23,002 bases of DNA from Gamarada debralockiae (Eukaryota > Ascomycota > Leotiomycetes > Helotiales > Hyphodiscaceae), in assembly GCA_002803225.1 (NCBI GenBank), contig NXFV01001728.1, forward strand, positions 1 through 23,002, read 5' to 3'. The first letter of the stretch is position 1, and each line of letters starts with the position of its first letter. The notes under the pieces are model-generated. The model saw only the letters and a program-made list of their open reading frames with translations. It had not been told where the DNA came from and did no database searches. Below, piece by piece: positions 9,166 through 17,440 of this stretch. Position numbers and translations under genes: made by a program.

Positions 9166-9487
9166 CTACGAAGGCCGCGGTCAAAAGTCATGAGAATTTA
9201 AGCCTAAAATTGATGGTACCTGTAAAATTACCCTGTAACTTCTCAAACTACCTGTAATTCCTCTACAATTTAGGCTAGGGTCCTTGTAAGCTCCCTGAAG
9301 CGATTGGCCACAAATTCACGACCCAATAATTGAAATCGCCCTACAGGCTCTCGTCAAATCGTTATTGGGTAGCTTACAGGGAACTTAGGAGATTACAGCG
9401 CTAAATTACAGGCTTGACACGCTGTAATACAGTATACCTTCGATTTTAGGCTTAAATTCTCATGAATGTTGACCGCGGCCTTCGTAG
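9166..9487. mobile_element. MITE with ~45-bp TIRs and subterminal CTGTAA motifs
   Basis: The ends are inverted repeats: CTACGAAGGCCGCGGTCAA on both sides (19/19), a 3-base mismatch, then TCATGAGAATTTAAGCC followed by TAAAAT on both sides. A TA dinucleotide at 9167-9168 and 9485-9486 could be the target duplication, giving TIRs that start CGAAGGCCGCGG; no longer duplication is seen. Inside the ends CTGTAA occurs at 9220, 9233 and 9252, and its reverse complement TTACAG at 9374, 9393 and 9406, with one more CTGTAA at 9422. Such clustered subterminal motifs are typical transposase-binding sites. At 322 bp with no coding capacity it is a non-autonomous DNA element; Tc1/mariner is likeliest if the TA is the duplication. 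Confidence 0.8.
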
Positions 9488-9902
9488 GGTGGAACCGGAT
9501 CCCGCAAATCCCGACTATACAAGCTAAAGTTGTCGAATCAGACGATATTGTGTAGTATAAACATGTATGTATTGATGTCTCTAAGGAAGGAAAGTTGGAG
9601 GGTTGCCAGAACCCGAAATATGTGTACACAATCGTTGCCATAGCAACCAGTTCATCTGACAAAAGTCTACATCATTAGCATTTAAAAGCACGACAAGAGA
9701 CCTTTTTTTTGCTGAAGATACAAATACCTTTGCCTTCTCTTTGCTATTTTGGATTGCCAAGTCTCATCAAAACACCACTCTGCAAGTTGTTGCAAACAAA
9801 TGAACTTTAGAAACGCACCTTTGACTCCACCATACCCCCTCTCGCTTGCTGCCCCCTTTCCCTTTGAAGCGCTCTCTGCCTCCGCCTAAGGGCACCGCAA
9901 CA
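9488..9902 (+). promoter_or_regulatory. Upstream region of the FAD monooxygenase
   Basis: There is no gene here. Towards the ATG at 9903 the sequence becomes pyrimidine-rich (ccccctctcgcttgctgccccctttccctttg at 9834-9866), a common fungal leader pattern. An A/T-rich stretch at about 9670-9720 could hold core promoter elements but no clear TATA box. The MITE ends 415 bp before the start codon and so lies in the promoter neighbourhood. Confidence 0.3.
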
Positions 9903-11932
9903 ATGGTTGCAGAAAAGTTAAGCGTCGTCATCGTAAGTGTACATCGTCTCTATCTCCCTCGCATCAACCTGACGACGAAATCTAGGCAGGAGGCTCCCTC
10001 GGCGGCCTAATCTACGGTGTCGTACTCAAGCGACATGGCCACTCTGTCCGTATCCTCGAACGCAACCCCACCTCATCCATGGAGAACCTTGGAGCTGGTC
10101 TCTCATGCAGTATCGACATGGTTACATTCATGCGCGATTACGATCTCACCCAAAAGCCCTATAGCATCGACACCATCGGGATGCGTTCCATCGATACCCA
10201 GGGCAAGAAAGTGGATGGGAGGAGTCTGCCGGGCTATAAGCAGAAGTCTACTAATTGGGATACGCTTTACTATCGATTGAGAGCGAACTTTGATGGGCTG
10301 GAGAGTGGATATTGTGACGTCCCTGAGGGGAGGGAAGGGGATGGTGATGTAGTGTATATGGATGAGTGTACGGTTGAGAATGTTGAATATGGCGAGGGTG
10401 GGGAGAAGATGGTGCTAACTTATCATGATGTGAAAGGGGACGAGAGGGTGGAGGCGGATCTGGTGATTGCCACAGATGGCCCGAGCTCAAGGATCCGCCA
10501 GATTTTGCAACCGGATGTAGAGAGGAATTATGTAGGGTACTGCGGATGGAGAGGGACAGTTCCAGAGAGTGCGGTTTCAATGGAGTCAATAAAGGCATTG
10601 AGTGAGATTCCAACGTTATGTCCGATCGATAACACCTGTACACTCTCGTCAGTCCCTCACCCTTCCCCAATCCCTACCTCAATCAAAACCAACCATCATG
10701 TTGGTATGAGTACCCTGATACTATGGTGTATATAACGCTAGTCTGAAATAGGGTTCAAAAGCTTCAATTCGAAATCTCTCCATTTCCAACTCAGTTCATC
10801 TCTTCCAATATAACTACATATCGATTCTACCGCTTCGGTCTCCGATAGCATTTCGGTTACCGATTTCGGACCCCATACAGTACGTCTCACTAGATATCAC
10901 CGTACCTGTACTATAGACCTGCCAACACATCAATTATCCAGATACCTAATCCCAGGCCATAACGGCTCTCTCACGCCCGGAAACCGCGCCTTCAACTGGG
11001 TCTGGCATCGCCACTACCCCTTCAACTCCAAAGAATACACGGCGATCATGACCGACAACATCACCAACAAGCCGCACCGCTATACCCTTCCCCTGGGTAG
11101 GCTCCGCCCGGAGCATGGAGCGAACCTTAAAGCGCGCGCGGACGAAATGCTGGCTCCTTCTCTAGCAGACATGATTCGTGTTGATAGGTCTAGAAGGTAC
11201 GGTGATATCTAGGGACAGGCAGCAGGCTATCGGTACAGGCAACAAGATATCAGTACAGGCAACTAGCTATCGGGACAGGCAACAGGAATAAGCTGTATCA
11301 AGCTGTAGATATAACAGAAGGGTTGAACTATGTAGGAAAGGACAGAGATTTTGAATTGAAGCTTTTGAAGCCTATTTTGGACTAGCGCTATATGCACTTC
11401 AGTATTAGGGTTCTCATAACAACAATTCGGAAGACAGACCAGCCTTTCATTCAAACTATCACTGATCTAGTGTCTCCTCGGGCTGCGTTTTACGGAGGGA
11501 AAGTATTGTTGGCTGGTGATGCCTTGGCGACGTTACGGCCGGTATGCAATCCCATTTCTTATTTTACCATTGTTTTGTGGTCGAGGAAAAGCCCTGACCT
11601 GCAAGAAGCGCCAGAGTAGAGGCCTCCTTTGAGCCCACATTGCTTGGACCAAATCTGCTGCTGTCTCTTTCTCAGTTAATGACTGCTGACACTAAAACTA
11701 GGTGAGTGGGCTTGGCACCAATAGCGCTGCTCGGAGTGCGCTTATGCTGCTAGAGGTATTGGCGGGGCGGATGGGTGTGGAAAGGTGGGAAAAGGAAGCG
11801 TTGGAGTTTGCGCGGCAGTCGAGAGAGTTGGGGATAAAGTACTCGCAGAGCCATATGTTTAATATGGCCAAAAGCCCGGAAGAAGCAGAGGAGGCTCAAA
11901 GGAGGGTGGAAAGATCTAAGAGTCGGGTTTAA
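9903..11932 (+). CDS. FAD-dependent monooxygenase interrupted by two solo LTRs
   Basis: Exons: 9903-9932, 9986-10647, 10942-11178, 11430-11541 and 11702-11932. Counting without the exon LTR and one duplication copy, they give one open frame of 423 residues. Signatures of the class A flavin monooxygenase fold: VVIAGGSLGGLIYGVVLKRH (dinucleotide motif, about residues 8-27, split by intron 1), VIATDGPSSRIR (DG motif, about 172-183), YLIPGHNGSLTPG with NWVWHRHY, and VLLAGDALATLRP (GD motif for FAD ribityl, about 335-347). The group resembles 2,6-dihydroxypyridine 3-monooxygenase-like hydroxylases acting on aromatic or heterocyclic substrates. Intron 2 (10648-10941) contains a solo LTR. A second LTR splits the exon codon ATT-CG|G at 11178; its unspliced frame meets TAG at once. 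The gene is either dead or uses the LTR as an intron. Confidence 0.78.
10699..10927 (+). mobile_element. Solo LTR, copy B (diverged, 229 bp) inside an intron
   Basis: It starts TGTTGGTATGAGTACCCTGA and ends AGACCTGCCAACA, with a perfect 5-bp target duplication CATCA at 10694-10698 and 10928-10932. Blocks shared with copies A and C include ACCCTGATACT, AGCTTCAATTC, AAATCTCT and CTAGATATCACCGTACCT. The 20-bp tandem repeat of copies A and C is replaced by a shorter CGAT-rich stretch. Removing the element and one duplication leaves a 60-bp intron with GTCAGT and CCAG ends, a normal fungal size, so this insertion was probably tolerated by splicing. It is older or from another subfamily. Confidence 0.82.
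11179..11424 (-). mobile_element. Solo LTR, copy C (246 bp) inside an exon
   Basis: It is the inverse orientation of copy A, with identical length and about 90% identity by eye (about 23 differences, many in the tandem-repeat part). The plus-strand ends are TGTTGATAGGTC and CATAACAACA; the perfect 5-bp target duplication is ATTCG at 11174-11178 and 11425-11429. Removing the element and one duplication restores the coding text DMI-R-KTDQPFIQTITD of the monooxygenase, which shows the insertion hit an exon. The four 20-bp repeat units lie at about 11205-11285. Confidence 0.87.
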
Positions 11933-13063
11933 AGCAGGGGAATCGTGGAAGAGTATAAGATGTAGAAACTGCATAGTTCTGAATAGCCTGGTAACCCTGG
12001 GGTCAGTCTACTGAGGAAGAGAGAGGGGGAGGGCGAGGGAGACACCTCTACATAAGAGTGAACTTCACTGCTTGGTGCCCTACGGTTTGGATTCAATTCT
12101 TTATTTGGTATATAAGTATCCCTTCCACCTATTTCATCGCTCCTTGTGATTTAAAACTTGATCCAGCTCCCGAATTTGCTTCTTCATCCTAGATATCATC
12201 TCAGTCCTTGACTGCCTGAGGCCGAACATGATCCGCTCCTGAACAGAAGGCGGCGCGTCAAGATATGAATCCAAAGATAATGAGGCTGTCTTTTTTGCAG
12301 GAGTAATTCTCGAGTTACTTTTGAGATATCAACGCTGTTCTAAGAAATTAGAAGGGGCTGTCAATTTTCACCTCGCTTGGGAGGACTGGGCAACCCCTGA
12401 CAGTCCTGGAGGCATGGCGGCGCTAGTGATTTATGGAGACGCTGTAGAACTCTTAGCACTTTTCAACTTCGAAGCAACATCTGGAATCATACTGAAGTTT
12501 GTTTGGAACAGTTAACGACTTAATCAAGCAGCAGTAGTACGATTATATTCAGAGGATTGTATCACTAGACAAGTTGTCTGGGAGGCTCTGTCTTGATATA
12601 GCCATATTCCTCTTCCTCCTCACCCGCTCAGCAGTCCTTTTTCTCTTTCCTGGGCATTCTCACTCATTGCAATGGCCATCAAAGTCTTCGCTCACGAGAT
12701 TTCGCGCCCACGCGATTTTTGATCTGGATTTCGGAAATAATATGGGGTTCAAGGCGGACTCGAGTTACGCGCAGCTGCGAGTTCCGACGTGTTATTTGCT
12801 AGTAAGAGAGGGAGAGGTAGGGGAAGGAGAGGCCGGGAGGAGCACGGAATTTCAGGGGTATTTTGCGTAGTTTGACATTTGGGTTTCCTAGGTATTGTTT
12901 TAGGGGAGTAACTATACTTTATGTCTTTAGGATCTGTTTTCATCTTTAGTCTAGTAATACATGTCACTTTAGAGATGTTTCTAACCCTTGGTTTTGCGAA
13001 TTAACTATATCCTTCTTAATCAGTGCTTCTACTCGTGCCTTTATATGCTACTACTACAAAGGA
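11933..13063. other. No confident gene; several short coding-like frames
   Basis: A minus-strand frame at 12134-12328 (64 codons, TGA at 12136-12134) reads SLDSYLDAPPSVQERIMFGL then RQSRTEMISRMKKQIRELDQ, a helical, coiled-coil-like C-terminus that looks like a real gene tail, but upstream frames are closed and no acceptor is obvious. Plus frames at 12321-12515 (HLAWEDWATPDSPGGMAALV) and 12574-12870 (FGNNMGFKADSSYAQLRVP) also have coding-like composition without a family I recognise. These may be fragments of decayed genes. Confidence 0.25.
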
Positions 13064-13082
13064 GATCAAGCATAGCTTGATC
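13064..13082. other. Perfect short hairpin downstream of the 2EXR gene
   Basis: GATCAAGC, a 3-base ATA loop, then GCTTGATC: a perfect 8-bp stem about 58 bp beyond the stop codon of the minus-strand 2EXR gene. It may be a 3'-UTR structure or chance in A/T-rich DNA. No role is known. Confidence 0.3.
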
Positions 13083-13139
13083 TAATATCCTGGATGCGTA
13101 TCCTCTAACTAACAAAGAATAATGCTAAGAACAACGTAT

Positions 13140-14291
13140 TTATAATGTGTATATACAACCACTGCACTCCGGACGTAAAAGCTGAATAAACCTAATTTCC
13201 AAGTGCTGTAGTGCCCAATAATAAGGAAAGTGCGAACGCCACCGTAGCCTAAGCTCCTCAATCCGATTAAACTTCGGGAATGGACATATTGAGCGCTCAT
13301 CGTAAATTATAAACCACCCGCAGGCATCGCTACTCCTAATTATAGGCCAAGCATGCCTTGACCCCTCACTCGGGCACGGGCAATTCGCGTCGGTAGAAGG
13401 CTCCTTTCCGGCTTGTAGATGATCGCCTAGCCGATGAGTACTTGAGCTTGGAACGCCTGCAATATAGAATTTCTTGATAAGGGGGAAAAGGGAGAGAAAA
13501 CCCGGGAGTGGCTCTTTCTGGCAATAGTCGCGGCACGCTTCCGTTGTACATCTATCTAGACAAGTCGCTGTTCCGTACCGAGGCAGTCCTGCCCTACGTG
13601 ATACACGACTTAGAATCTCGTCAACTGCGATGCCCACATGCTGAATCTTAAGGAAGTCATCAGGTGGACAGCCCCTCAGCTTTGTGATTTTAACAGCAGA
13701 GTCTTGGTCCTCCCAGCTTGCGTTGAAAATGAAGATATCCTTAGCGCCGTTAAAGCGGAGGACATATTCTGGAAAGCCCCAGTCTTTAACACGGCCGTAC
13801 CGCACAAATCCCCAACGTGGCGGCAAGAGTCGGAACTTAAGTGTATCTGGATACATTTCGAGGACGACCTGTCGAGATTGGACACAGGTCATAGAGGCAA
13901 TACGGCGAGTGGTTGTCGATTCCCGAAGAGGCTGTAGGGAACACTTCTCTGCTGGCCCACTCTCTTCACTAATACACTGAATTGGTTGGAGAAACAATTG
14001 GTCGCCCGCTTCTAGAGCGTTGGCCTGACCATCCCATATCACGACTCGCCGCGGATAACGAAGGGTAAATCTGTACATCTGAGGTGTTGCATCATCGAGA
14101 TAGTGCATCCAGATCTGAAGACAGAGCTCGGATGGCAGCCGAGGAAACGGGTGAAAGATGCTGTAAGGATTTTCATTCGGACTTTTCTTAGAGTCGATCG
14201 CCGCCAGAGAGAGTGTAGGAGGGGATGCCATTGATGTCGCCTTTGTCTTATAAAGCTTCTGATATAACTTAAATATCTTCTCAAAAGTCAT
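13140..14291 (-). CDS. 2EXR-domain protein, 383 residues
   Basis: A single uninterrupted exon. The first in-frame ATG is at 14291 in a good context (ACCATGA); the frame is open further upstream but only to a non-ATG codon. An alternative ATG at 14231 (MASPPTLS) would give 363 residues. The 2EXR signature is at residues 46-86: FHPFPRLPSELCLQIW followed by PRRVVIW, comparable to the F-x-x-LPxELRxxIW...PRVV pattern of this fungal family, which resembles a degenerate F-box. The rest is conserved-looking but unassigned, with a Cys-rich patch near the middle (CLDRCTTEACRDYC). Roles of 2EXR proteins are largely unknown; some resemble ubiquitin-ligase adaptors. No lesion is visible, and it sits in A/T-rich flanks unlike the coding relics nearby. 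Confidence 0.8.
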   Translation of the reverse strand: MTFEKIFKLYQKLYKTKATSMASPPTLSLAAIDSKKSPNENPYSIFHPFPRLPSELCLQIWMHYLDDATPQMYRFTLRYPRRVVIWDGQANALEAGDQLFLQPIQCISEESGPAEKCSLQPLRESTTTRRIASMTCVQSRQVVLEMYPDTLKFRLLPPRWGFVRYGRVKDWGFPEYVLRFNGAKDIFIFNASWEDQDSAVKITKLRGCPPDDFLKIQHVGIAVDEILSRVSRRAGLPRYGTATCLDRCTTEACRDYCQKEPLPGFLSLFPLIKKFYIAGVPSSSTHRLGDHLQAGKEPSTDANCPCPSEGSRHAWPIIRSSDACGWFIIYDERSICPFPKFNRIEELRLRWRSHFPYYWALQHLEIRFIQLLRPECSGCIYTL

Positions 14292-14773
14292 GGTATACTG
14301 TGAGTTTACACAGGAATAGGAGAGTTTGATAGAGCTGTACCTAAGCACAGATAAGGAGATTGTGTTAAGTAAAGGGAAAGGTAGAGAGATATCTATTATA
14401 TAGTATTGATCTTTTAACTTTTAGGCACTGGTGGCGGTTATTGAAAGTGGCTGTGTAAGCTTACCTACGTGTTATGAAACAGGGCGAACTTCTATATGCG
14501 GTTCGCCTCACGCGCCTTATTAACCCCCTGTAGCCAAATAAGTGAGGCGAATTAAGCCAGCCTCTCTCTCCTCCCCTAGAATTCCCTTATCCAGAAGTAC
14601 GAATTAACAGCAAGTAAGACAAATATAAACTATTGGTCTACTAAATAAAACATCATGCTATTTTGAATTGCTCGTGATAACAATGGAAAATAAACCTTAA
14701 AAAGCACCTAGTAAACTAAACTAAACCCTAACAACTATAATCAAGCACGAACAGACACGAAACAGAAATTCGC
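14292..14773. promoter_or_regulatory. A/T-rich promoter region with TATA-like box and inverted repeat
   Basis: On the minus strand ACTATATAATAG (14394-14405) is a TATA-like element about 105 bp before the 2EXR ATG. Further upstream TTCGCCTCAC (14502-14511) and GTGAGGCGAA (14542-14551) form a perfect 10-bp inverted repeat with a 30-base spacer. The remainder is A/T-rich and would include the 3' end of the minus-strand gene ending at 14774. The role of the inverted repeat is unknown. Confidence 0.35.
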
Positions 14774-15322
14774 CTAAGAGCAAAGAAGACACCCTAAAAT
14801 CCCCTTACAAGAAAGACAGCCGCTATTAGTGCCAGTATCACTAGAACTACCACTAGCCGGAGCAGGTTCAGGAGCTGGATTTCCAGGGTCAGAGCCAGGC
14901 GGAGATCCAGCGGCAAAGCTCGCCATCTCGTCTGAGTTAGTAGCCCTAGGATCATTTGTGAGATCTGTAATCATTGTACCCATTTGAGGATCGCCAGCCT
15001 TCCAAATTATATTGTACACTGGATTGTCGCCGCCTTTAATTGCCTGTTCAAAGGTATCCTTATCCCAGCGATAGATTACAGGAACCCTAGAACCAGGACC
15101 AGTGATAAGAGGCATTTCAGCCATCGTTAAGAGACTACTCGCAGGAAGAGTATCTAGAGCAGAGGATGAGTAGAGAACATGGACGGGTTCGGCACGGTTG
15201 GCTAGTACTTCGCCATACTTGATCGGCGTCGACGTGGGGGTGGTAGGCTGATGATGAGCCTTGCGATATCGAAAACTGAAACAAAACATTGTCTGATGGT
15301 CAGCAATCTGCATCATCGGCAT
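14774..15322 (-). CDS. Orphan 182-residue protein with Cys-rich C-terminus
   Basis: A single open frame from ATG at 15322 to TAA at 14774-14776. The middle contains RVPVIYRWDKDTFEQAIKGG and NPVYNIIWKAGDPQMGTMIT; a Pro/Ala/Ser/Gly-rich linker (PGSDPGNPAPEPAPASGSSS) follows, and the chain ends SGCLSCKGILGCLLCS. Four cysteines in the last 14 residues next to small and aliphatic residues suggest a palmitoylated membrane tether. There is no signal peptide. I recognise no family. The start could instead be a later Met (residue 3, 4 or 12), or an upstream exon may exist. It is oriented like the 2EXR gene. Confidence 0.45.
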   Translation of the reverse strand: MPMMQIADHQTMFCFSFRYRKAHHQPTTPTSTPIKYGEVLANRAEPVHVLYSSSALDTLPASSLLTMAEMPLITGPGSRVPVIYRWDKDTFEQAIKGGDNPVYNIIWKAGDPQMGTMITDLTNDPRATNSDEMASFAAGSPPGSDPGNPAPEPAPASGSSSDTGTNSGCLSCKGILGCLLCS

Positions 15323-15890
15323 TCCGAAGGCAGCGCACTGTCTGGAGCAAGTTTGAGATCCTGACTTTCGTATGAGACGGAGCTACCAGCCCGTCAGAAA
15401 TAGAGGTGTTGGCAGCGGTAGTTCAGTGTATTTATTGATGTCTGTTTAATGATGATGCCAGGTTTTCCATCCACCAGTGGGTGACACTACTCGTGACGGC
15501 CGGAAATTCTTCAAACGAAAACAAAACTCTCAACTTTCGAAATAAACAATTAAGATGTTTATGTGATTTGTACTGCCGATAGTGCAGAATCGCATAGTTA
15601 ACTTAATTTTTCTTCAAAAAGAAGTTGTGGTGAGATACGGTCTTTCCAAAGTTTCTGATCCGTCACGAATTCTCCTGGTGATCTACGCTTCACTGATTAC
15701 ATAAGCATTTCCTGACACAGCCAAGTACATAGACATACACGTGACGCCACTGGACCTAGACAGCCTCAAGTCTTGACAGCTTTCTTCAGGAAGAGGCTCA
15801 TTCTGGATGGGGCGGAGGGATCATGAAAACCGAAACAGACAAAACTGACATACTGTCGCACGCTGTGTCTCCCCAGACCATATCGCAGCA
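15323..15890. other. Intergenic, nothing recognised
   Basis: This separates the minus-strand orphan gene from the plus-strand Reg1-like relic. Short frames at 15766-16125 (minus) and 15823-16038 (plus) are shadows of the relic. No start codon for the Reg1-like frame was found here. Confidence 0.35.
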
Positions 15891-17440
15891 GTGGCAGATC
15901 CGCCATTTGCTCGAAACGCATGGAACAACATTGAAAACTTCGACGCCCAGTCGCAATGGAACGAGAGTCGAAAAGGCTCGAGTGTCGGCTTATCAAGTGC
16001 GTCTGGTTCCCAATCAACTGCGGCCTCTCTGTCCATGAGTGCGGTATGCCAGGATGAAGATGATGATGGAGACAAGGTTGTTTATCCACTCCACGACGAT
16101 GTTGGGTATTATTGCGAAGTTGCAAAATCAGTCAGCACACCGCGACCAAGACCGGTCGAACGTCAAGACAGTTACGATAGATACCATTCTGATAATCAAG
16201 ATCTTGCTGTTCTTGAAGAAGATCGAGTCAATTCAGCCAGAACAGGGTCCTCAGAACCACTTGACTGGCCCCATGATGATACTGCAGTTCGATACGCCCC
16301 TTCACGACATGTCGACTACCTTTCCCATAATTGGCTTGAAGAAGATATTTCGGCTTCTTGTAGGCATGCTAAGTCAGAGCCAAAAGCCTATAGCAATAGC
16401 GCTAGATGGGAGAATGCCTCCTGGAGGACATGGCAAAAGATAAGATGCAACCTGAAGACAATCTTACCAGACACTCTCAATTAGTAATACCCCCGAGACG
16501 ATAAATTTAAGGACTGGCGAACTAATTCCATACAGGCTCAAACAATGTGATGTGACCTGACTATATGGCCCACTTCTACGTGGTACTGCAGAAGATCTGG
16601 ACCCTGCCGAGATCTTAAGACTGAAGCCTCAACCTGGTGTTCCCTCGTGGCATCTCACTCCGAAGTCAATCCTGAAGAAAGAGAAATGCTTCAGAAGTTA
16701 TGCTTTAACGCTCCCTCTCGTCGGCTTCACCATTGAAGAAAGCTGCTGCTGCCGTGCAAGCTCAATACCTGCTGCTAGGGGAAAGGAGATTCTCCGACTT
16801 TGTAGGAAAGCCATTGCCTAGACGACATAAGAGAGACGATTCGAACACACCCGTCTCGGGACTTTCTTCGTCTGATACACGAGTTGCAACTCCGTTAGAT
16901 TGTCCTCATAAAGTCACCAGGTTCTCTACATCGGTTGAGCAATGCATAGTACCGGACATGAATTCAGACGAAGACGGAGAGCTTGGGACGTACGCCGTCC
17001 ACGACAACTCTGATAGTGATTCGGACGATGGGGGAATTATGATGAAGAGAAGTAACACAAGACAAAATCTGCCACCGTTACATGGCAAAAGAACACTCCA
17101 AGGGGCGAGTTTCAGTACTGAACGCAAGACGATGGCTATGCTGCCATCAACAGCTCTGAAATACCGAGAGGATACCCCCGAGCCTCGGAAGACAGCGATG
17201 AGGCACAGCAACGGATTCTGGGATGGAAGTAAACTCCACTCTATCGCATGAGACTCTACGCCCATCGAGACAATCAACTCGTATGCTCCTGGGAGATGAC
17301 GACAATGACGATGCAGATTTGGTTTGGCAGCCACAGTGCTCTTTCGCCAATAACAAAGACAGCCTAGCTGTAGTGGACGAACGAAAATTCGAGAATTCGG
17401 CTGAGTATGGCGATACGGAGGACGCATCAGAAGGGGTCAT
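15891..17440 (+). pseudogene. Relic of a Reg1-like PP1 regulatory subunit (glucose repression)
   Basis: Reg1/Hex2-type proteins bring protein phosphatase 1 (Glc7) to the Snf1 kinase for carbon-catabolite repression. Recognisable blocks in order: APSRHVDYLSHNWLEED near 16295, YSNSARWENASWRTW near 16388, intron 16484-16535 (GTAATA, ACTAAT, ACAG), then CDVT-stop-LYGPL near 16550, PKSILKK near 16660, LKKAAAAVQAQ near 16730, VEQCIVPDMNSDEDGE near 16940, DSDSDDGGIMMKR near 17010, AMLPSTALKYREDTPEP near 17140, and ETLRPSRQSTRMLL followed by FANNKDSLAVV to about 17370. The PP1-docking RVxF site should precede VEQC; here KVTRF is degenerate. Lesions: TAG at the 16482 junction, TGA in the VTWLYG block, TAA at 16706-16708 and frame changes near 16690 and 17230. 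It is a duplicate decayed copy, not the working gene. Confidence 0.75.

Noticed and set aside
9393..9662. Minus-strand frame of 89 codons
   Set aside because: It overlaps the right half of the MITE, including its TIR, so it is chance reading of a non-coding element.
13366..13980. Several alternative frames over the 2EXR gene
   Set aside because: They overlap one intact 383-codon frame with a recognised domain.
14720..14740. CCCTAAC resembling a telomere unit
   Set aside because: Only a single copy occurs, with no array.
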